Of a DNA stretch of 64,000 nucleotides, positions 1-11,491 are shown piece after piece. This stretch comes from Excoecaria cochinchinensis (Eukaryota; Streptophyta; Magnoliopsida; Malpighiales; Euphorbiaceae). The stretch covers positions 12,229,501 to 12,293,500 of the forward strand of contig CANTUQ010000112.1 of the NCBI GenBank assembly GCA_947683425.1, read 5' to 3'. Position 1 is the stretch's first letter. Every line of letters starts with the position of its first letter. The notes beneath the pieces were generated by a model. The model had not been told where the DNA came from. It worked only from the letters and a program-made list of their open reading frames with translations, and did no database searches. A program made the position numbers and the translations under genes.

Positions 1-396
1 TATTGCCCTGTGTCAATATCTTTTCCATAAACCATTCATTTGATTTAAAAATTTAGCATGCCCCCATTTTCATAATATTGTTTTCTGTGGCTTATTTAGG
101 CTTTGGTATGCGCAATGACAAGTTGCTGTACATTGTTTTGGTTGGTCAAATCCTCAATATCATCTAGATGTCCAGTTCAAAAAATATATATATAAAAAAG
201 AAAAAAATAGTTAGATGTCACTTTATCTCTGCCCAACACAACTTAATATGTAACAATATGAGTTGTGTACTTTATTTTGTTATAGACTAACAGTACTCTT
301 TGCACTAAGCACAACTGGCATATTTCCTATAATACATGCATTTGTGTTATGAATAAGGAAATACCATACTTACAACGCGAGCTTTGAATATGCAGG

Positions 397-477
397 ACAC
401 CTCATATGTCTGCAATGCATCATGATACATCATCTGATCTTAAAGTGGTGGGCAGTAAATTGAAGGATATTTTAGAG
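397..477 (+). CDS. possible host internal exon, unidentified
   Basis: Exon-like stretch of 27 open codons between an AG acceptor (394-395) and a GT donor (478-479). The translation contains SDLKVVGSKLKDILE. I do not recognise the protein. Its phase is compatible with the putative terminal exon at 738-800. The call rests only on splice-like borders and a plausible amino-acid composition, so it could be chance in AT-rich DNA. Confidence 0.25.
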
Positions 478-737
478 GTGTGCTTATTATCTCCTACAGT
501 GTAGCCTGGATATTTAAATTAATTTCAATGCTGCATTGCTTTTCTTTATCTCTAGCTTCCTGTGTGCTATTTTATAGCTTCTCATATTAGTCTTTTACAG
601 GATCTTAGTGTGCTATAACTGAGTTCGTATTTGTGTTGCTAATAGTTAGTGTAAAGAAGATTTATTCTGTCTATGAAAGAATGACCTTTAGATTAATATG
701 TAACATACATATCTATTGTTCTTGCGTATACGTGCAG

Positions 738-800
738 CCAATCTTTCTGCTTCAGCCAGCCTTCCGCCGGATTGTTCCTGCTGATGATTTTCTCATTTGA
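738..800 (+). CDS. possible host terminal exon, unidentified
   Basis: After a GTGCAG acceptor (732-737) a frame reads 20 codons ending FRRIVPADDFLI and a TGA at 798-800. An AATAAA-like signal follows within about 20 bases. It may be the 3' end of a host gene or of a captured gene fragment. The family is not recognised and the evidence is weak. Confidence 0.25.
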   Translation, partial: PIFLLQPAFRRIVPADDFLI

Positions 801-996
801 TTTGGTGGAGATAATAAAAAAGTGAATTCTTTACTTGCTGTCTGCATTGTTATATAGTTAACTTATTCTTGATACAATTATATCTTACAGAGGCTATTAA
901 AGTTACTTTGAACATAGATTTGATGTGTTTTAATCATTAAATATGAGAAAAGTCAAATAATAATTTCAAATTTATTTTGGCAGAAACACTGAAATT

Positions 997-1026
997 ACTA
1001 TTATTATTATTATTATTATTATTATT
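997..1026. repeat. (ATT)n microsatellite
   Basis: About ten uninterrupted ATT units, visible directly. Confidence 0.9.
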
Positions 1027-1500
1027 GAAAAAGGAATGTAATTTTGAGTTCAATTTCATGAGTAAATGGTGAGATTGTATCAGTAGTGGGCACACGTTAA
1101 AGAGTCAGAATGGAAGGTTCTAATTATTTATAAGAATCAAAGAGACATGAATAGAATCATCCATCATTACATGTGGAATTGTTAGAAAATGGGTTTTGTA
1201 TGTTGTTTAACTGAAGTGAGATTTATCATTACCATTGCCATGTTTTCGTACATGCTATTTATGAGACTACTGCATATTTTACCTCATTTTGCATTTTACT
1301 TTACTCTCCACTTGTTAATGCATATTTTAATGTATTTTTTAAGTAGTATATTGTGTATTTATGCTATTTAGTTTTCTATTGACAATTGAGTATGCTTTCA
1401 GGAAATGTACTTGCATTGAAATTCATTTGCTCACTCCTCAAGGATTACAGGTAATTGTATGTTTTCCACATGTCCATGTGAACGATTACTTATTTACTGT

Positions 1501-1505
1501 CTTTG
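1501..1505. repeat. target-site duplication of element A, left copy
   Basis: CTTTG directly before the TG of the LTR; the same five bases follow the other LTR at 7154-7158. Confidence 0.9.
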
Positions 1506-1947
1506 TGATAGAAATATTGATACTCAACTGAAGATATCAATATCTATATTCAACACAGCCAAACACACTCAATAAGAACAATACTGAGGAAACTGTATAT
1601 TGATATATAAAGAAGTCAATTACAGTAAGGACTATCTGTTTGTATTACAAGCCAATGAAATTATAAAAGGAAAATAACAGCAAGAGCCTTCACTCAAGGA
1701 AGAACAACCAAACAAGTCAGTGCTCTCCTTTACCTTGCTTCTTCCTCCCCTGATTACAAACAATTTCTCCAGCATACCCTTTCACCCCCCCACGCCTTCC
1801 TTTTATTAGTTTTCCATTCATAACTAACTTTGTGCCAGCTCATCCTCCACCTCATCTCCTATCTGCTTCTTGGGCCTCCTGGTGTAAACTCTCCATACTG
1901 TGGCCTTGTGGGCTTGTGGCTCTTGACTAGCAGCATTTTCTTCATCA
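1506..1947 (-). repeat. 3' LTR of element A
   Basis: 442 bp, TGATAG...TTCATCA on the plus strand, nearly identical to 6712-7153. The end of the pol frame (stop at 1824-1826) lies inside it, so the LTR doubles as coding sequence for the last roughly 40 residues. Confidence 0.95.
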
Positions 1948-4900
1948 TTGCCTCCCGGTGGGGAAACAGTCTTGTCCTCAAGACTGAAATTAGGAAACTG
2001 ATTGCTAATCATAAACTCATCCTCCCAGGTAGCGTTATCTGCTCCCCCTTCTTGCCATTGGACCAACCACTGTGACACCATTTCTCCCTGCCTATTGATA
2101 ACCCGTTTAGCCAAGACACGCAGAGGAAAAACAGTAGGTTCCTCGGCTGGTGCTATACCTTCTGGAAGAGAGGAGGAGGTCGGAACAGTTCCAATGGATT
2201 TCTTCAACAGGGAGACATGGAATACAGGATGGATCTGAGCTCCCGTTGGCAATCCCAACTTGTAGGCAACAGGCCCCACTCGTTGGATGATAGGGTAAGG
2301 CCCATAAAATCGTGGAGCCAATTTAGGTGTGATTCGAGAAGTAACGGAATGCTGTCTATGTGGCCTCAGCTTAACATAAACTTGCTCGCCGACTGTAAAC
2401 TCCACATGGCGACGATGGTGGTCAGCAGTGCTCTTCATCTGGGATTGGGCACGAGCTAGGTGGGATTTTAATTGACGTAAGGCTTCATCCCGATCCTTTA
2501 ACTCTTGCCCAACAGCTGCCACTTGTACTTCTCCTGGGACGAATTGAAACACAGTAGGTGCCTTGCGACCATAGATGGCTTCGAACGGGGTAGTACCAAT
2601 TGATACATGGTAGGTTGAATTATACCAAAATTCAACCCATGGCAGCCAAATCACCCAAGTTTTTGGTTGATCGGTAGCAAAGCAACGCAAGTAAGTTTCC
2701 ACACACCTGTTCACCACCTCAGTTTGGCCATCTGATTGTGGATGATAAGCTGAGCTGAAGTTCAGAGTAGTGCCCTGTAACTTAAAAATTTCTCTCCAAA
2801 ATCGGCTGAGGAACAGTGGGTCACGGTCGCTAAGGATGGACTTAGGTAACCCATGTAGGCGAACCACCTCCCGCACAAAAATCTCAGCCAACGTCTTTGC
2901 AGTAAATGGGTGCTTGAGTGGAATATAATGGGCATATTTAGACAACCGGTCCACCACTACCCAAATTGTATCAAATCCCTTTGATTTCGGCAATCCAGTG
3001 ACGAAATCCATGGAAATTTCCTCCCAAATCTGGTCCGGAATTGGGAGGGGTTGCAATAATCCCCCAGGCACCAAGGTAGATGCTTTATAGCGCTGACAGA
3101 TATCACATGATTGAACAAAGCGCTGAATGGTTTTAGTCATACCAACCCAATAGAAAGAAGAGGCCAATCTTCGATAAGTTCTGTAGAACCCCGAATGCCC
3201 CCCACAAGGACCAGTATGGAATTCGGCCAACAATTTAGGAATCCAAGAGGAAGTTGACGAAATCACTAACCTGTTTTTGTAGAACAAAGTTCCATTCCGT
3301 TCAGCAAAGCCAGGATGAGAGAGCGGATCCTGCTTCAAAGCCAAAATAATTTTCTGAAGGTACGGATCATTGGCTATCTCTTGGGACAGCTCCTGCACAT
3401 CCAACAAGGTGGGAGTGACTGCAAACGCCTTTAATTCACCTTCTGTTCCAGGAAGCCGGGACAAAGCATCAGCAGCTCGATTTTCTTTCCCGGGTTTGTA
3501 CCGCACTTCGAACTTGTACCCCATCAACTTGGCAAGCCAGTTCTGCTGCTCTGCCGTAGTAATTCGTTGGTGGAGTATCTGGCGTATGCTTTGTTGATCA
3601 GTATAAACAATAAAAGGTTGACCCAGGAGGTAGGGTCTCCAATGAAGAACCGCAAGCACAATGGCCATAACCTCTTTTTCATAAGCAGACTTACAGAGGT
3701 TTTGGGAAGATAAGGCCTTACTAAAGTAGGCAATTGGTCGACGTTCTTGCATGAGGACAGCTCCTATTCCACTCCCTGAGGCGTCACATTGTATCTAAAA
3801 TGGCTTGGAAAAATTCGGCAAGGCAAGTAGAGGAGCTGAAATCAACTTTTGCTTGAGTAATTCAAAAGCCTTCTGAGCCTCTATATTCCACTTAAACCCA
3901 TCTTTTTTTGTGAGAGCAGTCAATGGTTGAGCAATCTTCCCGTACCCTTCAATAAATTTGCGATAATACCCGGTGAGTCCAAGGAACCCACGTACCCCTT
4001 TGACTGTGGTGGGTATGGGCCAAGATTGGACAGCCCTGACTTTGCTGGTATCCACTTGAACTCCAGCCCCATTGATCACGTGGCCTAAGTATTCGATGGA
4101 GCGTTGACCAAAACTGCATTTCTTGCTATTGACCACATACTGATTTTTAGCCAAAATTCCCAAAACCAGCTCCACATGATGTAAATGTTCTTCCCATGAG
4201 CTGCTGTAAATCAAGATGTCATCGAAAAATACCAAAACACACTTTCGTAACAGTGGTCGGAATATGTCATTCATGGCAGATTGAAAGGTAGCTGGGGCGT
4301 TGGTCAATCCGAACGGCATGACCAAAAACTCGTAATGTCCGTCATGCGTACGAAAGGCGGTCTTCTCAATGTCCCTAGCACGCACAAGAATTTGGTGATA
4401 ACCTGATTTGAGGTCCAGTTTTGTGAAGAATGTCGCCCCTCCCAACTCATCAAATAATTCTTCTATAACTGGAATTGGATATTTGTCAAGGATGGTCACC
4501 TTATTGAGAGCACGGTAATCTACACACATTCGCCAAGATTGGTCCTTCTTCTTCACCAAAATAACTGGACTAGAAAAAGAGCTTTGGCTATGGCGAATAA
4601 TTCCTTTCTTCAGCATCTCTGATACTTGCCGTTGAATTTCTGACTTATGGTGATAAGGGTAGCGATATGGCCTCACACATACCGGACCCTGGCCAGATTG
4701 CAAGGTAATTGCGTGCTCGATGCCCCTCTTGGGAGGAAGGCCTTTCAATTCAATGAAGACTGCACTGTACTGGTTGAGCAGAGAACCCATTTGTTGTTTT
4801 TGTTTTATGGCCAAGTGTCCCAAGGCAGCCCCAGACTCATGAGGAAAACTGTATTCTTCAGCATTGAGCTGATGTAAGTGTCCATCTAACCATCGTTGTA

Positions 4901-6674
4901 ACGAGTGCGGTTCTTGAGGCTCTGTTTTGACCCCCACCAATTCTACCATTTTCCCTTGATAAGCAAACTTCAAACTTCCAGAAGCCCAATTGGCAGTGAC
5001 ATCGCCCAAGGTTCTTAACCACTCTACTCCCAGTATCAAATCTAACCCTCCGATATCAGTGACAAGGGCATCAATTACGCAGTGGTAATCGTTCAAGTGG
5101 ATGGGAATTCCTGCACACCTCTTATCCACCCCAATCACATTCCCATCTCCCAATCTAATTCCCAAGGTTTTTATGCGACAAACCTGGAATCCCAAAACAG
5201 AGACTAGCTGTGAAGAAATGAAATTATGTGTAGCCCCGCTATCTACTAGCATTTCGGTCGGAATTTCGTTAATGGTCCCCCTCAATTTGATGGTACTCAA
5301 CTCTCTATCAACTCTTTCGGGCACTCCCACGTTGTGGTGGAGGCGATGCAGTTCTAGAGCCCTACATTCGCCATCGATTGGGTTCTCCTCTCCGTCATTC
5401 TCAACTTCATAGAACTCTTCTTCCTCTTCGACTTCATCTCCTTCTCCTAAAAGCATGATTTTCAATTGAGCCCTAGGACATTTGTGCTGTGGTGAATAAT
5501 TCTGCCCACACTGAAAACAAAGTCCCTTTCGTCTTCTTTCTTCCCATTCGGTCTTTGTAAGGTGCCGTACACCTGAGCGTCGGTTCCCCCATCTGTTAGA
5601 ATCAGAGGACATTGTTGGTGTTGAGGGATGGTTTTGGGCAAAAACCAATGGGTTCTTGTTGTGAGTTGGGCTTTGGGGGTTATTGGACAAGGTAGGAGAT
5701 AAACCCAATCTATTGGATCCAGCCCATGATCCATTAGTCATCGGTGTCTTGAATGTCCCCTCCTTCTCCTTCACTGGAATCTTCGAATTCAGTCCCCCTC
5801 TTCCAACTTGCAACGAAGCTTCAATGGTGCGTGCTAGCCGCATAGCTTCGATCCGATCCCCTGGTTTATGCACTTTCACCCATCTTTTAATTTCTTCCTT
5901 CAACCCACTTATGAAATACCCTACGTACTGTGGTTCCGGCAGTCCAGGGGCGGTGGCCGCTACCATTTCAAACAACGTGATAAACTCCTCTACACTCCCT
6001 GTCTGTCGCAAATCAGCCAACTCCTCAAACGGACTAGAAGAATGGATGCCCCCATAACGACGCATTAAATCTGTCTTGAATTGCTCCCATGTCAGTGATG
6101 GCGTTACATCGATCAACATAGAAAACCAATTTATGGTTGGTCCCTCCATACAAATCTCAGCCAACGGAATACGCATCTCTAGAGGAATTTGGTTCAATCG
6201 GAAATAAGTTTCCACCCTCATTGTCCATCCTCTGGGATCTGTACCATTGAACATCGGAAGTTTCACCTTCTTCAACGAAGCCAATGGATCTGTAAAATGG
6301 TTTGCGTGGATGTGATAATCCATACGTTGAGCTGAACCTTGGCCTTGGCGAATTCCTCCTTCCATTGTTGTTTCTCCCTGAGAGCTAAATTCCTCCCCAT
6401 GGATGGCTTGTTTTTCCGATCGTTTAATCCAGTTTAGCACTTGATTTCGGAACTCATCTTCCTTTTGTTTTTCTGCCTTATAACGTAATTCAGAGGTAGC
6501 CAAACAAGCTTGGATCTCGGTGACCGATTTTGTTAGTTCATTCACACAGGCAGTTAATTCCCCTACCTTGTTCTCTGTTTCTTCTAATCGGATATTCACA
6601 CAAGAGGTTAATTCTCCGACCTTGTTCTCTGTTTCATCTAATCGGACATTCACGGACTGTAAACGAGTTTCCAT
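1824..6674 (-). pseudogene. element A gag-pol polyprotein, one in-frame stop
   Basis: Encodes the whole retrotransposon polyprotein, about 1,616 codons from an ATG at 6674, chosen because it is the first after the primer site. In order: coiled-coil-like gag N-terminus with a short internal repeat (NKVGEL twice); a non-canonical zinc knuckle CFQCGQNYSPQHKC (about 5474-5520); protease motif DSGATHNF (about 5220-5243); reverse transcriptase with FFDDILIYS (about 4200-4229); RNase H; integrase with His/Cys finger (CDICQRYK), catalytic Asp in MDFVTG and SDRDP and Glu in GQTEV; a GPF/Y-like region; and a C-terminal chromodomain (VQWQEGG...ATWED). A single TAG at 3795-3797 separates reverse transcriptase from RNase H in the same frame. 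Everything else looks intact, so the copy is young and broken by one nonsense codon. Confidence 0.92.
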
Positions 6675-6690
6675 TTTAGCTGCTGTTGTC

Positions 6691-6710
6691 GGATCCGGCA
6701 GGTCGGACCA
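6691..6710 (-). promoter_or_regulatory. primer-binding site of element A, tRNA-Tyr type
   Basis: One base inside the 5' LTR. The plus strand reads ATCCGGCAGGTCGGACCA, which looks like the 3' end of plant tRNA-Tyr plus CCA. The minus strand would therefore anneal that tRNA to prime first-strand synthesis. The match is from memory of tRNA-Tyr, not from a search. Confidence 0.65.
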
Positions 6711-6711
6711 A

Positions 6712-7153
6712 TGATAGAAATATTGATACTCAACTGAAGATATCAATATCTATATTCAACACAGCCAAACACACTCAATAAGAACAATACTGAGGAAACT
6801 GTATATTGATATATAAAGAAGTCAATTACAGTAAGGACTATCTGTTTGTATTACAAGCCAATGAAATTATAAAAGGAAAATAACAGCAAGAGCCTTCACT
6901 CAAGGAAGAACAACCAAACAAGTCAGTGCTCTCCTTTCCCTTGCTTCTTCCTCCCCTGATTACAAACAATTTCTCCAGCATACCCTTTCACCCCCCCACG
7001 CCTTCCTTTTATTAGTTTTCCATTCATAACTAACTTTGTGCCAGCTCATCCTCCACCTCATCTCCTATCTGCTTCTTGGGCCTCCTGGTGTAAACTCTCC
7101 ATACTGTGGCCTTATGGGCTTGTGGCTCTTGACTAGCAGCATTTTCTTCATCA
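6712..7153 (-). repeat. 5' LTR of element A
   Basis: 442 bp, same borders as 1506-1947, followed on the right by the CTTTG duplication. In the minus orientation it is the promoter LTR. The gag ATG (6674) lies only 38 bases beyond it, so the leader is extremely short. Confidence 0.95.
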
Positions 7154-7158
7154 CTTTG
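7154..7158. repeat. target-site duplication of element A, right copy
   Basis: CTTTG, identical to 1501-1505. Confidence 0.9.
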
Positions 7159-7295
7159 TTTTCCTTTTCTTTTTTCGTCTTTATTCCTTCTCTTATTTCC
7201 AATTAGAACTAAGAAATAGAAATTTTGAAAATGAGTGAAAATTCATCTATGCAGCCATTTAGCTAGGATTTTATTAACTCTGACTTCCAATGTAG

Positions 7296-7382
7296 GACCA
7301 GCAAACCCATTTTGCTCTTGCATTTGAATTTCCTAATGGCTGGTCCAATGACAAGGATGCTATGACCTTCACTGTTCTTCAG
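7296..7382 (+). CDS. exon fragment of mitochondrial processing peptidase alpha-like gene
   Basis: 29 open codons between a TGTAG acceptor (7291-7295) and a GT donor (7383). The product includes THFALAFEFPNGW and DAMTFTVLQ. These match, from memory, the conserved block of plant mitochondrial processing peptidase alpha subunit (M16 family), which trims import presequences in the matrix and is part of the cytochrome bc1 core in plants. Phase and borders join cleanly to 7510-7576. The exon normally preceding it is not found on the left of element A, so this is a fragment, a gene with very long introns, or captured sequence. Confidence 0.75.
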
Positions 7383-7509
7383 GTATTTAGTTGATTACTT
7401 TTTTAATGCTGTGGTTGCAGTGTTTTTTTGTATACAATTCTTGTTTCATACTTTACATTCAAATGCCAAGTTGAAAGGTAGCAACAAATGATAAGACATT
7501 TTATTTTAG

Positions 7510-7576
7510 ATGCTCATGGGTGGAGGTGGATCATTCTCAACTGGTGGCCCTGGAAAAGGAATGTACTCAAGGCTAT
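7510..7576 (+). CDS. exon fragment of mitochondrial processing peptidase alpha-like gene (glycine-rich loop)
   Basis: Follows a TTTTAG acceptor (7504-7509) and ends at a GTAAGT donor (7577). It encodes MLMGGGGSFSTGGPGKGMY, the glycine-rich substrate loop that marks the alpha subunit of mitochondrial processing peptidase, then SRL and the first base of the next codon. It continues the reading frame of 7296-7382. No following exon is visible before 9284, where a CACTA terminus appears. Confidence 0.8.
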
Positions 7577-8859
7577 GTAAGTCTCTATAACATGTTTGAC
7601 GTCTTATGGTATTTTGATCTCTCCAAGTTATTTACCGAGCCAGTGCATATCTAGATTATGCTGCAATTATTCTCTCTCCGGGTTAGAACATAAGCACATA
7701 AAGTTGATTGGCTATTACATTAGTACATGACACATTTATATTTCATGATTGGCTTTCCCGAACCTTTAATACACATTTACATTTTTAGAAATTTTGTCAT
7801 TCTTTTTGCAGTAACTTGTCAGCACCTTTTGGTTATTGGCTTGCCAAAAAGTGTAGTTTTAGCTGAATCCAGTGTTGTAATTGGTCAACATTTGGTGGTG
7901 TTGTATAGGCAGCAATATCATGTTAGTCAATGTTAACTGTAGTTTTAGCTGAGTTCGGTGTTGTAATTGGTCAACATTTGGTGGTATTGTAGAGGCAGCA
8001 ATAGCATGTTTGTCAATGTTAACTATATTATTTTTCTTAAGGTTAATTGAATTTCAAGCAGCATACTGTTAAGTGTTAACTTTGTGCTTGGATCTGAGAA
8101 TGGAAAGTTCACTGCCTTAAATAAGATGTTTCCCATTATGTGGACCTTAAAACCGAAAAATATTTCCCATTATACTCGGGTTTCCTCTCATGCTAGGATT
8201 ATTGTTGAATGCAGAAGACAATTTCTTATTGGAAATATATAATGGTCAAATTCCCTTATGTTCTTCGTTGTTTTCTAGCTGCTACAATTATTTGGTTTTA
8301 GTAATACACTCAAATAGATGTAGTTAAAATAGAAAATTAAAAACCTCATATGGGTACATGCATCAGCACATTTATTTCTGAAATCTTCATTTCCGTTGTT
8401 CAGTGAGAATTTTTATCATATAGCATTGGCGTTTAATTTATTTCTTTTGTTTACCTTTTACTCAAAGGCGTCCTGCTGGAAACAAAATCGACAATTTTTG
8501 ACAATCAACTTCCTGCTGCTGTTTTTTTGAAGGATTTGGTTTTTGATATGTATTACCTTTTGTAATGTATAGATTTGGTATTCATATTAGATACCCTTGG
8601 ATATGTATATAGTATATTTTGTATATGCTTTAGGATAGCTTTTGTAAATTTAAAATATTGATTATTTATGACATGTAATCTAAATGCAATTGTTCATGGT
8701 GCATGTGTTTATATTATATATCAATAAGAGTATTTTCTTAAATTTTATTATGAATTTGGATTATATTTATTTATATATAAACAAAAAATTTGATTGAAAC
8801 TAAAATATTATGCCAAGCTAGCATAATTTTACAATTTTTGATATTAAAAATAACAACGA
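7577..8859. other. AT-rich non-coding DNA after the peptidase-like exons
   Basis: No further peptidase exon recognised. It contains one tandem duplication (7852-8023). The remainder looks like intron or degraded intergenic DNA. Confidence 0.4.
7852..8023. repeat. 86-bp direct tandem duplication
   Basis: Two adjacent 86-base copies (7852-7937 and 7938-8023), each starting TGTAGTTTTAGCTGA and containing TTGTAATTGGTCAACATTTG, with a few substitutions between them. Confidence 0.8.
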
Positions 8860-9284
8860 AAAATGAATTCGGTTGCTATTTTTAGCAACGGAATAAAATT
8901 CGGTTGCTATAAATAAATTCGGTTGTTATTTTTAGCAATCAAAAATTTATGCCGTTGATAAATATAGCAACCGAAATAAATTTTCGTTGCTAATTTAGTA
9001 ACAGAAAAATCAATTCCGTTGGTAATATTGACAAATTCACCGAATGTATATTGGTTAGACTTAGAAAAAAAATTTAAATTTCGTTGCTAATTTTAACAAT
9101 GGAAAATAATTTCCGTTGCTATATTTAGCAATGGATTTTAAATTCCGTTGCTAAAAAATACCTACGATCAAAATTACAATCGAATTTTTCGTTGTTATTT
9201 TCGGTTGCTAATTTTGATTAGCAACGGAAATTCAACAAATTCGGTTGTTAATTTCCGTTATTATTTGATAATTTTCTTGTAGTG
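8860..9284 (-). mobile_element. CACTA (En/Spm-like) transposon terminus with subterminal repeats
   Basis: The right border 9271-9284 reads, on the minus strand, CACTACAAGAAAAT, the usual CACTA terminal inverted repeat of plants. Inside it are many copies in both orientations of a short motif around TTCCGTTGCTAA / TTAGCAACGGAA, the usual layout of subterminal repeats bound by the transposase. No matching left terminus and no transposase are visible, so the element is truncated or extends beyond the window. Confidence 0.65.
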
Positions 9285-9329
9285 ATTGTAAGTTAATAGA
9301 ACTTCTGTCTCATGTTTTGTTTTGCCAGA

Positions 9330-9545
9330 TTTAAGCCATTCATATGAGATCCGCATACCCCATCATGGGTGTCCTTCATAACCTTCTTGACCTTCTTCTC
9401 GTCTAAGCATCTAAACTGTATGCCATTAACTTACCTCTTGTACTGCACACCATCTACACTGGTGAACTGGGTAGATAGCTTGCGTATCAGTCTCTTGGTC
9501 CTTTTTGGTAGCCAAGAAGAATGGTAAAGTACAGGTATGTATATA
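9330..9545 (-). pseudogene. element D integrase zinc-binding fragment
   Basis: Minus-strand translation gives LIRKLSTQF, an in-frame stop, GIQFRCLDEKK and GVCGSHMNGL. These align with IRKLSTQF...GIQLRCLNERE...GVCGAHMNGL in the F pol, just before the integrase His/Cys finger. It is short, broken and fused by deletion to gag material. Confidence 0.7.
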
Positions 9546-9764
9546 TCAACGAGATTTGAACAAAACTTGCCTCCATGATGACTTTTCCTTTGCCCCATAT
9601 CAACGGTTTTCGATCAGATCTATATATTAATTCTTTTCCTTCTTTTTTTTTTGTATTATTTTTTCGCCCCCTTTTTTATTTTTTTTATTTTTATTTTTAT
9701 TTTTTTGGACAGTCTTTGTTTAAATCCTGATAATTTACACATACATGCACTTTTCTTCTTAACT

Positions 9765-10356
9765 ATTGGGGATGACGTTGACCAACCGGTGCACTGGTGG
9801 AAGGCACAATACTGATCCGCCCTGTGATTGGGCTGCCCTTGATTTCTGGCGGGCTTAGGAGGCATTGGCTGTAACATTCCCTCCTTCATTAGCCTCTTAA
9901 AGACCCAAGACAATGGCCTACCCAAATTAGAGTAGTGCCTCTGAGTCGTCTCAGTTGCTGATACTTTCCCTATCCTTCGAGTACCACTGCTATTATCATA
10001 GTAACCAACTCCTAGACTTGCGGGGCCAGTAATAGTCTTGTTCAGAGGTGCCCGGGTAGTTGCAAGCTTGGACTTCATAATCTCTTCTTCAAGACCAGTA
10101 GCTTCCCTTCGGTGTTTGAGGAACTGGGAAGGCCCATTGACTGTAAAGACTCTAGTCCTTTTGCCTTTCCCACTTGCCCGGCTAGAGAATCAAATAGCGC
10201 CTTGCCCCTAGGCTCGAAAGTGGACAGAAGCATTGCGGCCTTTGCTGTATAAGCCCTTTTGACCGTGGTTGGCTCAACCTGGTTAAGGGTAGTCGCCATA
10301 AGCTGAGGTTGAAGAACGAGCGCCATGGCATCCATTCTTTCCTTAACTATGGCCAA
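9765..10356 (-). pseudogene. element D gag fragment (Tat lineage)
   Basis: Two minus-strand frames carry gag pieces. One has SNLGRPLSWVFKRLMKEG and a knuckle-like QYCAFHQCTG, matching gag of C (SNLSRPLSWVLKRLIKEG) and G. The other is the upstream part with several Met and Leu residues. Gag would form the cytoplasmic virus-like particle. Frames are shifted relative to each other and the middle of gag is missing. The A/T-rich end near 9656-9720 is low-complexity and is not counted as coding. Confidence 0.65.
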
Positions 10357-10419
10357 TAACCTCTTTTCAAGCTCTTCGAGTCTTGCATCTATCTCTTGGG
10401 CAATTAGGGCATGAGTCTC

Positions 10420-11491
10420 TTCAGTCTGTTGTCAAGAATTGGCCAATTTTGAAAATTTGAATTTCCATTAACTGCCCTTGATTCTGATCCTAACCCCAGA
10501 CAAAAAGGTCCTCTAATTAGGTGACTGTCGGAACCCCAAAACCACTTGGGCAAATGGTCTACAGTGGCTAAAAAATTAAGGAGTTAAAATGATGCATGAA
10601 TGACATGTAATGCATGATCGTGCTATGCACGGAATAAATTTATGCACAGGATGATATGTACATGTGAAAATTGTGTGCACAGAATAGAATGTACACACAG
10701 AATGAAATGCATGAGTTTTTATTTAGTTGTCTATTTTTGTCAATTGATGTTTTTTTTTACGTGCGCATGAATGACACGTAATGCGTGAGCATGCTGTGCA
10801 ACATTCACAACCACATGCAAGCAAGTAGAACCTTCCACCCTTTTAACTCCCGCACACGAGGTCAATTGGTCTCTCCCTAGGTGGGCTTAATCCATGGGTC
10901 AATAGGGGACTCGATGAATGCGCACAATGCATGGCAAAATACGAGCAGCATAATGTCTCTTGGAATGCACATACATATGAGTTTTGGCCATTATGTATTT
11001 AAACACTTCAATCAAATTAAGGTGACCCCACCAGGGCATAAAAGCCTTTGATGGAAGACCACTCAATTCGTTTGATTTTGTTCAATACATGACGTCCCAC
11101 ATGACAAGTATTGTATTACGGTTTATCTCACCTAGGAAAAGTATTTATTGCCATTATATGAGCTTTAGTCAAGGTGATGTTGCTTTAGGGCTACCCAAGC
11201 ATACTCCCTGCCAATGGGTCTAGCTCATCACGAGCATAACGACCGATCGGATCTCCATTTGATATACTAAAAAGTACTAGGCTTGGGTTAGTGATTATCC
11301 TTAACACTTTGCTAAATTGAGTGAACGTAGTGTGGCGCTTCAGGAACGCACCAGGGTAAGAAAAGGGTCCAAATTAGCGTAATTCTAAGGCTCTAGCATG
11401 ATGCAATGCAATTTAGAAGAGAGACGAAATTTTAGTTTTAAAAACTCAATTATACATTTTAACCAAGACACTTTAAGAGCAAAGTCACAAA
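10420..11491 (-). other. element D leader between gag and primer site
   Basis: No ORF worth calling. It shares long similarity with the G leader at 61900-62310, for example a common stretch with TTTTAACTCCCGCACACGAGG (C) and a TCAATTGGT box, so it is untranslated leader, not host DNA. Confidence 0.6.

Larger units (their letters stand above)
801..1505. other. AT-rich non-coding flank of element A
   Basis: No convincing gene. It holds an (ATT)n tract at 997-1026. A 49-base exon-like segment at 1402-1450 lies between AG and GT but matches nothing I recognise. The stretch ends at the target site of element A. Confidence 0.4.
1506..7153 (-). mobile_element. element A: complete chromovirus-type Ty3/gypsy retrotransposon
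   Basis: A 5,648-bp element with two 442-bp LTRs (TG...CA), CTTTG target-site duplications, a tRNA-type primer site and one gag-pol frame on the minus strand. Domain order is gag, protease, reverse transcriptase, RNase H, integrase, chromodomain, which defines a plant chromovirus. The two LTRs differ at about two positions by eye, so the insertion is recent. It lies in the intron-like space between left-flank DNA and the peptidase-like exon at 7296. The only obvious lesion is one in-frame TAG. The clade within chromoviruses (Reina, Galadriel or CRM-like) was not settled. Confidence 0.93.

Noticed and set aside
1402..1450. Exon of the peptidase-like gene upstream of element A
   Set aside because: AG and GT borders exist, but the three frames do not resemble the expected sequence before THFALAF.
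6691..6710. tRNA gene end
   Set aside because: Only the 3' end of a tRNA is matched, on the strand and place expected for a primer-binding site; no cloverleaf.
4647..6714. Plus-strand ORFs within 4647-6714
   Set aside because: Shadows of the minus-strand gag-pol of A.
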